A stretch of 64,000 bases of DNA, from contig VSDK01024302.1 of the NCBI GenBank assembly GCA_009767595.1, positions 490,620 to 554,619 on the forward strand, written 5' to 3'. The notes beneath the pieces are model-generated. The model was not told the DNA's origin. It saw only the letters and a program-made list of their open reading frames with translations, and searched no databases. Positions 11,839 to 21,664 of the stretch are shown piece by piece; position 1 is the first letter of the stretch; the number at the start of each line of letters is the position of its first letter. The position numbers were made by a program, and so were the translations under genes. Source of the stretch: Symbiodinium kawagutii. Taxonomy: Eukaryota > Sar > Dinophyceae > Suessiales > Symbiodiniaceae.

Positions 11839-14800
11839 AAATATTTCCGTCCTTCTCTCAGAGCCGTCAGCTGTCTGAATTCATCCACATTTAATCTTGC
11901 GAAAGTTGTCATCTTGGATAAACTCTGGGAAGACATCCCTACCGCTGAATCCAACTGCTGACTGCATTCCCATGCATTCCCTGTTGATATCCTTTGATCT
12001 AGTAGGCCTTTGCAAACTGAATTGTGACAAGCATCGGCAGCTTCCATTAGCTGTGACCAGCCTGCATGCTGAGGATCACAATAAAAGTCACAGGATTCAA
12101 GGGGAACTAATTGAAAAAAATGCTTTGTGCCATTTACTGTCCCCCTACATCCTCCTATACAATCAAAATTCAATCGTGATTCATGATGTCTCAACATTAT
12201 CTCTTGGGTTCTATCTGCCATGAAAAATACAGTCTATAAAAAAGGTAATCATGTCGCAGTTCTGAATGCTAACAGGTTGAGAGCTCCACATCTCCTGCCG
12301 CCCCTTCAGCAGGATGACCGTCCCTACCCCCGAGTTAAGAAACGTCCGTGAATCATCAACGTCAACCTCAACAACGTCAACCGTTAGGAACCCAAATTTT
12401 TGCCCGGGTGGGTTTGTTCATAAATGGTGGTACCTACAATCCGAGAATGATCATTAATAGGAAAACCATCAATTTTGATGGTAATTACACCATTTGTGGA
12501 TCCAGTTGTCAATGTTTTCTGTGGTGTTTACGCAATGTGGAAAATCAACATATGCCGAGTTCGCTCATAGTTCGCCCGTACAGTTGGTGTGATTGTTTGT
12601 GTTTGTAACTTCCTAATCTTCCTATCCAATCAGCCAAGGTTGCTGGTGACTGACCAGGAACATCCATTGATCTCCCAGTTGACCCATGTCATCCGATGTC
12701 ACTTCACCTTCTTCGTCTTGTTCAGGACTGGGCTGAGGCCGCGAGAACAATGACGGCAGGATGGCCTCAGCCCAGGTAAGGCCATCGCTCAGCTCTACCA
12801 TGGCCTCAAGGAAGAAATCTGAGTCGCACATCCGGGCGCACCTTTCACGAAAACTCAAATGAAATAGCCAAGATTAGCCAAGGCATGTCTGGGATATTTG
12901 TGGGAGCTCTCTCTTTCTCCCGGGGTTCTTTTCTTGCCCCAGAAGAGCTGAACTGCTGAATCATGGAGTATCAGAATATCATGGAAGCAGCCCCCAACCC
13001 AAGCAAAACTACCATTCGGTTGGGGCACTATGGGGCACGACTGGTAGCTCCAAATTGCTCCCCCTTAGCCCTTCAAAGGGCACGGGATACGCCTGGCTTA
13101 GCTTAGCTGGGACAGTAGCGAGGTCCAGGTCCAAGCGACAACTCTCAAGACCTCCGTGGGCACATTGAAGTTGAACGACTCCCCAACCACCGAGACCAAA
13201 TAGTGATCTTCGTGTCCTCACGTCAGCCCAGGGCCCAGTCTCTCTCTCCCATGATGCTCTCCTAGATGCATCTGCATGCTGGGTTTGACAGTGTTAAACA
13301 TCTACAGTACCTAAATAGATACATACATACAAATGAATATATAATATATATATATATTTATTTAAAGGAAAGATAAAGATTGAGCATTTATCCCAATGGG
13401 AGATTTCATCGCTTCAACTGACGGAGTTTGACTGAAGTGTCTGAATGCAACTTGCAGCGCTGGCCTCCTTTGACATTGCTCGGGCCTTGGGAACGGCAAG
13501 TGGAGCTCCAATGGACACCATGAACATTAAGAAAAGGAACATGAAGAACAAATTTTTGCTCTTGGTTGCTACAGGTTCTTTGCCGAAAAGTTTGGGATAG
13601 AGGCAAATACAAAATACAATTCCCTTACAAGTACATTGCAAATATTACAATACCTTACACAGAAAAGAAAAAACATCCCCAAACCCTTCAAGAAAATTCA
13701 AGGGAGGATGTCTTTTGTTTCAAGATCATTCAAGATCTAGCTTTGAATGAAAACATGATATCAGTATGTGCACAAAACCACAAACAAGAACACACCAATG
13801 AGAAATCATATCAGCCATATTTTGAAACATGTGAACACATCCAACAATTCCATAATATTCCATACGTCTACCATACTGACGGCTTATTGAAAATCACGAC
13901 GAAACATGAACATATAGTTCTTGGAGATTTTACAGTAGTTTTTTGCCAATCAAACGTCTTGCTGGCAGTCTCAGCATGTCTCAACATGTCTCAACTCACA
14001 ACACGGTGCATCCCGTTGCATTGTTTGAGGTCACGGGAATGTCAAGGACCAGGTCGGCTTACCTGCCTTCTGGATCATGTGCTGGTTGCTAGATGATTTT
14101 CGGCTGGTAATTGATCTTAGACCATGTATATTATATATATCTTTAAGTATTTATATTCAGTATTTTCATGTGATCTCATGTATTGACTTGTACAGTAATT
14201 CCATGTGTAAGTCATGTGCCTCTCAGAATCTGAAAGCGTCCCTCACGGGTTTACAAGCAGCTTGCTAGCTAGCCAGCACTACAAACCGAGCGCGCAGAAT
14301 TTGGGATGTCAGTGTTCCAGAATCTGGTCACAAGCTGCTGACTATGCAGGCCAGCTCTGATCTCATGGATTCTGGTGGATTTTCGTAGTCTGAAGCTGAG
14401 GCAGCCGACGTTCCAGCCACTTGATGAGGGCATGGTCATCTTTGAGCTCCTGGATTTCGCCGCGGAACCAGCGACCATTGCGAGGCCATTCTGCCCACAC
14501 GCTGTCGCCGTTCTTCATAGGACACTCAGGGGCATCGTCGTATTTCTGGACCATCTCCTTCCTCGGGGCCACAAGTGGTAGGCTCCGAAATTCAGAGACA
14601 GAAACTTCAGGAGCGACTATAAAATGAAGTGACCAGCACATACAAGTACAAGTATACTTCGGCACGTCGTCAGCTCAGTGGTGCTGAACTTGCACCAAGC
14701 ATCCATCCGTCATCAATTTGTTGTATCTGTTCCTCTATCACCTGCGACAGGCAACGTCCCCACACCCCTTGAATAACAGAATTGCGTGCAACCCTGCATG

Positions 14801-14887
14801 CAAGTCAGCAATGGTGTAGGTAGCACCAGTACCTGCAGTGCCCATGTGTTGCCCACGACTGCGGTGATTTGTGTGATTAAACATGCC
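11839..14887 (-). CDS. gene with Tudor-like exon and hydrophobic segment
   Basis: Seven minus-strand exons join in phase: 14833-14887, 14742-14793, 14410-14561, 13423-13568, 13013-13143, 12655-12841 and 11839-12050. In order they encode a short N-side piece, a Tudor-like module (14410-14561), a strongly hydrophobic stretch (FFMFLFLMFMVSIGAPLAV), a leucine- and acid-rich region (SPEQDEEGEVTSDD), and a Cys-containing helical region (LMEAADACHNSVCKGLLDQ). Several donors are GTCAGT or GTGTGT. Neither a start nor a stop codon was identified, so this is an internal part of a gene. It may be continuous with the exons at 10.9-9.5 kb. The combination of the Tudor-like and hydrophobic exons in one protein is inferred from phase only. 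Confidence 0.45.
14410..14561 (-). CDS. Tudor/SGF29-like domain exon
   Basis: The exon encodes GDSVWAEWPRNGRWFRGEI followed by a short loop and HALIKWLE. This matches the Tudor/Agenet pattern: G-D-x-V/C, an aromatic after Ala, then G-x-W-Y/F before a beta strand, and a final strand with V/I-x-W. Such folds bind methylated Lys or Arg on histones or other proteins. Only about 40 residues of the fold are seen, so subfamily and ligand are open. Confidence 0.5.
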
Positions 14888-15039
14888 CTTAAGTTCCAAA
14901 TAACGCCAGCAGTTGCCATGTGAAAGAGTTCTGGGTGAAGTTTAGATTTCAGGTTCGAACTTTGTAAATGAGAGATTTGATCGCACATCGCACCACTTCA
15001 GGATATTCATAGAGGTGTCAATTTGAAGCAGCACCTGTG

Positions 15040-15852
15040 CAGTTTCGATTGACTGACCTTCCAAATTCCAGAATGAACCACTGCGAACGTCTCTTAAGCA
15101 CGATAGATAGCTGTGAATTTTCATTCCGTTTTGACATATGCAGAACTGGTTTCCACAAAAATGGATGGATATTGGCTTAGGGTTCAACATCGAGGCCTGG
15201 CTCTTGACTGGTTCTGTTCACCCAGGCTTCCGTATGTCCCGAAATGTCCCGAATCCCGATGATAGGAAACCAAGTGATTCTCAATTTTTCAATCTTTCCT
15301 GGTCAAAGTTCAACATGAATATGAATGTAGTGCATAATTTGGGTATGAGCTGCAATTAAACGTCTATATCATATTGCAGTAATAATCATGCAAACGCTAC
15401 TTGGATATACTTATAGATATACTTGGACACAATTAGATCCTCTTAGGGGCAAGTGCGCTCTCTTGACACAACCAAGCAGGCCCTGCCTGTATATTCTTCA
15501 TGGCAATCTGAACGGGCACTTCGCTAGCGTCCATCCTCGGGAACTGAACGCTGACACTTCAAATGCTGCAGGCCGTTGCTCAACAGATCTCATCAAACCA
15601 TGATTCTAGAAGTGATTCTAGACCATTCCATGGCTTCATCCCGCTTCATGACACAAGCCAAAACACAGCTTTACATGGCTTCATATGCCCTCCCCATCCG
15701 AACAAAACCCAATTGGCATGGTTCAACTAGAGCACCAACAGAATCACTTCTAGCACATGTCAACAAACAATATGAGTGGCTACGCATGGCTACGCACTTC
15801 GTTCATGTTGGATGCATTGAATGGAGCCACATCATGTAATTCCAACTCCTAC
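15040..15852. other. stretch without a clear gene
   Basis: One small exon-like frame ends at a GTCAGT donor near 15060 (RSGSFWNLE). Frames at 15480-15600 are open on the minus strand in two registers. Nothing here is good enough for a separate call. Confidence 0.35.
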
Positions 15853-16297
15853 TGAGTCCGACTTCCCCTTGAAACGAGCTCAGCCACACAGCAGCCGATA
15901 AAAGTAACAGGACCTCAGGGGCATGGCCCGGGTGCAATGCCTGTAGCTTTGTCCGAAGCTTTTTGCAAATGGAGGCTGAGGTGGTCATGTGCCCATGGGG
16001 TTTTGTCACATGTTGTCATGGTGTTTATGATGTCTAGCTCAGCGTTGAAGTGTGTTAGCTAAATTGTCGTGACATATGATGGAACATAGTCAAAGATTTG
16101 CCGTCTCTTTGAGTCCATCATGTCTTGCTAAAATAAACGCTCGCTTCCAGCACTGGACTTGGGACTTGAGTAAAGTTTTCATAGTCCAGAGCGCCGTGCA
16201 CTGGGTCTGTAGAAAAGGGGTCCTTTGCCAACCATCAGAACTCATTTGCGTAGTGAGTCTTCTGTCACAGTTTTCTGGGGAATTACCGCCGTATTTT
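15853..16297 (-). CDS. two exon-like segments, unknown product
   Basis: 16139-16297 runs from acceptor CCTGCAG to a GTTTAT donor (contains RRLTTQMSSDGWQRT). 15853-15975 runs from CACCTCAG to a GTAGGA donor (contains LRTKLQALHPGHAPEVLLLL). Both are open without an internal start codon, as expected of internal exons. No domain is recognised. Confidence 0.4.
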
Positions 16298-16615
16298 CTG
16301 CAGGTCAGGAGACTGATTGAAGGATATGAACAGCATTAAAATTGCATAAGTCCAACATCGCCGATGAGGGTGGTGAGACCCTGCAGGGTACTGTCTGGAG
16401 CCGATAAAACAGCTCCAAGAAGCAACATCAACCAACATTAAGTAAGATTAATAATGGATAATAATGGTATCAACATGTATCAACTATCAATATCTATGTT
16501 GATAAGGTATAACTATTAATGTGTCTTAATAATTCATGTTTTCATCCAACATTCACATCTATTGACCATCAGGAGCCACAAAATCTGAGGCACGGCGTGG
16601 CCCTGAGCATCTTAC

Positions 16616-17121
16616 CCATTGCAGATCTGCTGGGCTATCTTCGCCACCTGGCAGAGCTGTGGGGTGGGACCATTGGGTACGCTACAAGAATATTAGTCAA
16701 CCAACCATTTGCTAACTACCAGGGAAAAACAAAAATGGTTGAAACCACCAGCCAAATGTTACTATGTGCCCCCAAAAGCTGCTCATGTCCTATGATCCTT
16801 TCTGGGACTGGGGAACTCCCTTCGGACACCGGCCTACGAGTCACCCCACGGCAATGCTACTGGCGGCCACTGGCCATGTCATGGCCGGCCGCCTGTTTTT
16901 CCAACCGAGGACAACAAATTCAGCAAGGTGTCCATCAACACCTCAGTCGTATCAAAACATGCAGAAACCTGGTGACATCTGGTGATGGAGAAAAAAATCC
17001 AGCCGGTGGGGATAAAAACCCACTGCTAGCGAAGGGAACCTGCAAACAAACCACTCAAGTGCAAGGAATGACCGGGAGAGGGCACCCAGTCGACGTGTCA
17101 TCATCCGCTGAATTTTGCGCC
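16616..17121 (-). CDS. three small exon-like segments
   Basis: 16616-16656 ends at a strong GTAAGA donor (QVAKIAQQICN). About 16757-16842 contains PVSEGSSPVPERIIGHEQLL. 17052-17121 contains RKIQRMMTRRLGALSRSFLA after an AG|G acceptor. The opposite strand carries a 225-codon open frame (16519-17196), which I rate lower because its first third is AT-rich simple sequence. Confidence 0.3.
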
Positions 17122-17368
17122 CTGCAGCTCCATTATGAACGCCAACGTCCACTGCAAACATTGCTGCCAAGAGGCTTTAGGAACATCCTTAGCTAAAGAA
17201 CCACTCAAAGCACAAACACGGTGAACATGTCAGAAATATTCAAAAAACAGACTCATAAATCTGCAGTTGCATCTTACAAGGCGTTTTCCTCAGCTCTTGC
17301 GTCTGACAATCCTCACCACCCTACCATTTATTACAGACATTTCCAGGCTATCTAAATCTGTGGCTGCC

Positions 17369-17518
17369 NNNNNNNNNNNNNNNNNNNNNNNNNNNNNNNN
17401 NNNNNNNNNNNNNNNNNNNNNNNNNNNNNNNNNNNNNNNNNNNNNNNNNNNNNNNNNNNNNNNNNNNNNNNNNNNNNNNNNNNNNNNNNNNNNNNNNNNN
17501 NNNNNNNNNNNNNNNNNN
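17369..17518. other. assembly gap (150 N)
   Basis: Run of N; the flanks show no obvious shared repeat. Confidence 1.
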
Positions 17519-17637
17519 CTCATCATGTCTGCTTTGATCTGACGTTCACAGCCGAGCCTGTGAAATTGTGCAACTTCAAATGGACAGAAGATTCCCACTA
17601 CCTACGGAAATATCATAGCCATTCATAGCCATTCATA

Positions 17638-17905
17638 GCCTATCTTTGTAATTGGTTGACTGCAACAGCTGTTGATACTGGCCCCATGATTCAACGGGCC
17701 CACAACGTGGCACCGTGGATGATCCCACAGCGACGGCCAACGCCAAGCTGCTCTCGATGCTTTCCCTCTCAGGGTCAAGGCCAGCGGACACGAAAATGGC
17801 GGTGCGCCCCGCCTCACCGGGGGTGCCACCATGGTGCCACCACTGCCACCGTCACCATGAGGCTGGTCACCATGAGGGTCACCATGAGGGTCACCATGGT
17901 TGTCG

Positions 17906-17958
<53 letters not shown>

Positions 17959-18532
17959 GGTGCTACCAAAAAAAGTCGGCATTTCACCCAGTCCACTTCT
18001 CAAAGTGCAAGTTGAAGTTGTGAATGTGTGTGGCGGTACTTCCTTCTGTGTCGTTGCCTCTGTTTTTGTCAAAGACGAAAGGAGGATGTCCTCAGTGTCG
18101 ACAATGAAAGCAATCCAAGAATGCCACTGACATCCATGACCGGTAGTTTCTCTCTATAGATCAATCTGGGCCTTCCTCCCCCTCACCTCTGTTTGTGTCT
18201 GTGTGTGAAGTCCCTCCGGTCAAAGCTCAATTAGTGGTTTCTCAAATAGGGACTCCCAAAATGACTGGTTTACGAATAAATACTGATTCACATGGGATGA
18301 TTTGGGGGTCCCATATTTTGAGAAACACCCAATTGCACAATCATTGAATCTCTCTGGCAACCGTACAAGTGGCAGAAGTCTGCTGGAGAGGAGTTGAGGC
18401 ATCGGCCAGGGCGCGGCTTCGAAGGAACGCTCGGACATGACGGCCCTTCGAGCTGACTGACTTTGGCCAAGGAGCTACAACGTTTCTGATCTGTCTGCTT
18501 ATCTTGTTTGACTGAGCCCTTGTGTCGGACAT
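17638..18532 (-). CDS. short gene with poly-Asp tract, unknown function
   Basis: Proposed start ATG at 18530-18532 (MSDTRAQSNKISRQ), stop TGA at 17638-17640. Exons: about 18373-18532; about 17890-18083, containing a run of about 19 Asp encoded by GAT repeats; and about 17638-17850 (TAIFVSAGLDPERESIESS). The first is basic and Ser-rich, the second has an acidic homopolymer, and the third ends the protein. A family-1 MITE (18235-18330) sits in the first intron. The gene lies about 215 bp downstream of the JmjC-like gene in the same orientation. Exon edges are approximate. The Asp run could in principle be intronic microsatellite. Confidence 0.4.
17846..17958. repeat. GGTCACCATGAG minisatellite plus (ATC)n microsatellite
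   Basis: Four 12-bp units of the form GGTCACCATGAG (17854-17900) run directly into about 18 uninterrupted ATC/TCA triplets (17905-17958). On the minus strand the triplets read GAT, Asp. Confidence 0.9.
18235..18330. mobile_element. MITE-like element, family 1, copy b
   Basis: Terminal inverted repeats AGTGGTTTCTCAAATAGGG and CCCATATTTTGAGAAACACC bracket an interior with CCCAAAATGACTGGTTTA and GGATGATTTGGGGGTCCC. It is reversed relative to the copy at 30.25 kb. CAATT flanks both ends and could be a 5-bp target duplication. Confidence 0.75.
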
Positions 18533-18747
18533 CTTCTGACGCTACTTCACCAGCTATGAGACAATTATTGTTGTTGACTCATTATGATTGATGTTGATTT
18601 ATAATTGACTGCGCCCTTATTGATACTTTTTTCCTCTCTTCCTCACGGCAGGCACATCCTACGAGGGATCAAAGAGAGCGCTTCCCGGCGTACGGCTTCA
18701 CTGGCTTCGCCTATCTTCGCCTTCTCCGTGCTTCTTAGAGAGGTTGC

Positions 18748-19665
18748 TTACTGAAAGAGCGCCTGATCAATCGAAAATGCCAAGCCCACCAAGGAGTGAA
18801 ATCGCTTGATCCGCTTGATCTCGTACGGCGGCATTGTGTTTGACGCAGCTACTTGTTCCACACTTCCAAGTGCTTCATCAAAATATCGATACTGATCCGG
18901 ATGGCGACGGATAAAGTTCTCCGTGACTGACACTGATGGCTCCAAATTTTCAACAAAGTGAGGCCAGCGAGGTGGAGCGTAGACAACATCACCAGCACCA
19001 GCCACAATTTCTAGCCCCTTGTGCTGGATCACATTCGGATTTGCGACATATTCAGGAAAAACGTGTTTGCCTCCTCTTGGGTTTCTGAGGTCTTCATGCA
19101 AGTCATGCATCACAGCTGGCTCGAAGAACACGAATCTCTTGGAGCCCTCCAAACAAGCATTCCATGCAGCACTTCCAGCGGGGTCAACATGCAGTCTAGA
19201 GTAGCTGCCAGCAGGACCTATGAAGAGCCATCGGAAATAGAAAATGAATTGGAGAAGGGGTGGCGCCAGGTACCTCAAACTCCGCCATTTTGTCAGAAAA
19301 TCATCGGTTGCTTTGAAGGGAGCCGGCGGGTGAAAATCGCATAGAAGCTGGTCGAATGGAGGTTCGTACAAAACCTGACTCGACCAATAGAAGATTTCTT
19401 TGCTCTTCGCGTCAGCGCTTTGCATGTAGTCGAAGAAACTCTTGACTTTCATGATTTCTGTAAGGGAATCAGTCGTATCAAAGATGCGCCCACTGCGACT
19501 CGGCAATCGCTGGACAGTAACCTGATGATCGCCAAAGTGTTGTACCATTGCTCTTGATGACCACATTGTGGGGCTGAAAGATGCTGCTCCCCTGAAGACT
19601 TGTGGACGAGCCCAGTCTACAAATCGAGACATCCGTGGCTGCCAGCTCAAACGCTTCAGTTTCAA
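18748..19665 (-). CDS. JmjC/cupin-8-like 2-oxoglutarate Fe(II) dioxygenase
   Basis: An open frame of 305 codons counted from 19665, which opens with TTG; the first ATG is codon 12 (19630-19632). Residues 20-35 (ARPQVFRG) match the start of JmjC-type domains. The double-stranded beta-helix core shows HVD (His159, Asp161) in SYSRLHVDPAG, Lys176 in EGSKRFVFF for 2-oxoglutarate, and distal His236 in GDVVYAPPRWPHFVENL. All metal ligands are therefore present. JMJD6/PHF8-type or hypoxia-factor-inhibitor-type cupin-8 proteins hydroxylate or demethylate protein side chains; the substrate here is unknown. The stop TAA overlaps a GTAAGC, so the C-terminus could instead be spliced on. It is intronless, unlike every neighbour, and lies between genes on the same strand. 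Confidence 0.8.
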   Translation of the reverse strand: MKLKRLSWQPRMSRFVDWARPQVFRGAASFSPTMWSSRAMVQHFGDHQVTVQRLPSRSGRIFDTTDSLTEIMKVKSFFDYMQSADAKSKEIFYWSSQVLYEPPFDQLLCDFHPPAPFKATDDFLTKWRSLRYLAPPLLQFIFYFRWLFIGPAGSYSRLHVDPAGSAAWNACLEGSKRFVFFEPAVMHDLHEDLRNPRGGKHVFPEYVANPNVIQHKGLEIVAGAGDVVYAPPRWPHFVENLEPSVSVTENFIRRHPDQYRYFDEALGSVEQVAASNTMPPYEIKRIKRFHSLVGLAFSIDQALFQ

Positions 19666-19736
19666 GGCCCTTTATTCAATTCATCTGCGCAACTATTGGT
19701 GCGAAATTGGTGAAATCTTATTCACATTTCATTCAT

Positions 19737-19851
19737 TGGCAGTGGGTCAAAACCCTGTACCCCTGGTTCCCCTATCATTAACCATTGTTTTCCCTTAGAA
19801 TTGTTGGTTATTATTCCCCATTATTGCTGGTTAATATTGACCCATAGCCCA
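19737..19851. mobile_element. MITE-like element, family 2, copy a
   Basis: Ends TGGCAGTGGGTCAA and TTGACCCATAGCCCA are imperfect inverted repeats. The interior (CCTGTACCCCTGGTTCCCC, then a GTTTTCCC box and a TTGTTGGTTATTATTCC box) matches the 42.2 kb copy in reverse orientation. It fills most of the 200 bp between the JmjC-like gene and the exon at 19862-19982. Confidence 0.7.
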
Positions 19852-19861
19852 TTCGCTCCAT

Positions 19862-19982
19862 CTAACGTAGCTTCTGTAGATCGGCGCTTGAGCCGAAAGC
19901 TTGAGCAGTTGGTTTCATGTGGACTTCCGTGAGCTGCTCATGATGCGGGTCCTGTAGAATACCATCGGCTAAGATGATGAAT
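19862..19982 (-). CDS. terminal exon of an upstream gene, unknown product
   Basis: After acceptor GCCTGCAG the frame encodes FIILADGILQDPHHEQL and TAQAFGSSADLQKLR, then TAG at 19862-19864. The gene body must lie to the right. The next minus-strand exons are at 25.9 kb and beyond, so either a roughly 6-kb intron contains the plus-strand AlkB/helicase locus or this exon belongs to a broken gene. Confidence 0.5.
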
Positions 19983-20283
19983 CTGCAGGCAGAAAATCTG
20001 GATATAAAATAATGAGTATATTGATTAACCGATGGATAAGATACATGACCTGCAATATACAACATATCCAGATTACATGTAATGTACAACCTGTAGTTGT
20101 ACATCGAATCTGATTAAACCGATGGATAATAAATTAAATACATTATGCTGTTACAATCATGATTTATATGATTTCTGATATTTCTGATTTTTCCCCACCT
20201 GTCAGGTGAGGGTTGTTAGATTTTATCAGAGCTGACTTCTCCTCCTCCTCGTTCTCCTCGTCCTCCCTCCGCCTCCTCCGCCT

Positions 20284-20488
20284 CCTCAACCGCGACCATG
20301 CACGACTAGTGGTCGCTGCCGGACCTCAACCACGATCATCTATGCCTAGTGGTCGCTGCCGGACCTCAACCACGACCATGCACGACCAGTGGTCGCTGCC
20401 GGACCCCAACCGCGACCAAGCGCGACTAGTGGTCACTGCCGGACCGGACCTCAACCACGACCATCCGCGGCCAGTGGTCGCTGCCGGA
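20284..20488. repeat. 40-bp GC-rich minisatellite, 5 copies
   Basis: Five copies of a 40-bp unit (CCTCAACCACGACCATGCAC ... AGTGGTCGCTGCCGGA) start at 20284, 20324, 20364, 20404 and 20449; a 5-bp CCGGA insertion precedes the last. A CTCCTC-rich tract (20238-20285) leads into it. Confidence 0.95.
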
Positions 20489-20492
20489 CCTC

Positions 20493-20740
20493 AAAGATGT
20501 GAGAAAAGATGACAGAAATATTGTCAAAAGATATGTCAGAAAGAATGTCAGATGACATGTCAGAAAGAATGTCAAAAACTGAGCCAGAGAGAATGTCACA
20601 AGAGATGTCAGGATAGAATGTCAGACGATATGTCAGGGCTTCAGGGTTTCAAACACATGAGTTTGGTCAAAAAGTGTCAAAAGCGATGTCAGATATAGTG
20701 GCAAAAGCGATGTCAGTTGCAATGTCAGAAGGTGTGCTAG
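20493..20740. repeat. degenerate GATGTCAGA array
   Basis: More than fifteen variants of (A/G)ATGTCAGA or GAATGTCAA occur at 10-13 bp spacing directly after the 40-bp minisatellite. A minus-strand open frame of 159 codons (20633-21112) starts with a signal-peptide-like segment but is half built from this array, so I do not call it. Confidence 0.8.
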
Positions 20741-21495
20741 ATAGAAGATGTCATATACTGGAATCGTTTGCCAGTAGCACAGTCGGAGTTCATGTGGATG
20801 CAGCAAGGTGATATCAAGCATGGTGTTTGGCTTGCAGCTTTGGATCACAACAAACATGTGTAGGTGTACATTTGACATTGTCTGGCAGCATGTCGGGATG
20901 AAAGTGACAAACGCAACAGCCCTATGCATGTGACATTGCAACAGTTGGTCTATCATTTGAGCCTTTGATTTCAAGTGCGGGCCAGAGGCAGGCTGGCAGC
21001 GGGTTGGAGGCTTCAAGAGGGAAGCTGGGTTTGTGCACTGGCACTCGGGCAAAGCTAGGGAACACAGTAAAGCAATGGCAGATAGATCACGGCTAACAAG
21101 TAGCATCATCATAGCAGATTATGTTGTTGCCTTTCAAATTCTGTTGTCTAATACCGTGGGATAGGTAAATAGATCATGACCAACAACTATTAACATACAT
21201 TGCATCACCGTGGTGATATGAGCTTGTGATGAAAATGTCTGTAATGGAAAACGGTTGTGGCTTGCTTGCAGGTCATGGCAGAGGGTGCTTTGTCTGCGTG
21301 TGGTGAGCAGGCGTGGTTGTTGAAGGGAAGTCAGGGCATGTGGTCAGGGTCTGCTTGCAACAGTGTTGCAACAGTGATTGGGTAAGCAGCTAATGTTGTG
21401 ATTACTTGCACACTGGCAAATGCGGGCTCAAGCACAAGCAGAAGTGTGCATGGTAGAAATGTGTTCACAGGATAAGGACAGGAAAGGCATCATGA

Positions 21496-21533
21496 TATAT
21501 ATATTTTTTTTTGATATATATATATATTATATA
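21496..21533. repeat. AT dinucleotide tract
   Basis: (TA)n interrupted by a T8 run, just before the plus-strand dioxygenase frame. Confidence 0.9.
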
Positions 21534-21664
21534 TGTGCATCATTGTAACAATTAAAGTTAAGCTGAGGCACAATATACATAGTTCAGGTAGCGTGCACTT
21601 ACAAACCACCAGCACCTTGGGACTGAACTGGTTTTGGCTGGTGAGGTCTGGTGTTTGCAGAGCC

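Noticed and set aside
13566-14096. 176-codon plus-strand open frame
   Set aside because: Very AT-rich, Asn/His/Lys composition, no domain, antisense to better minus-strand exons on both sides.
16519-17196. 225-codon plus-strand open frame
   Set aside because: The N-terminal third is AT-rich simple sequence. Minus-strand pieces over the same DNA have better splice signals, including a GTAAGA donor. No domain.
20633-21112. 159-codon minus-strand frame starting with a signal-peptide-like segment
   Set aside because: Its C-terminal half is a translation of the GATGTCAGA repeat array. No homology cue.
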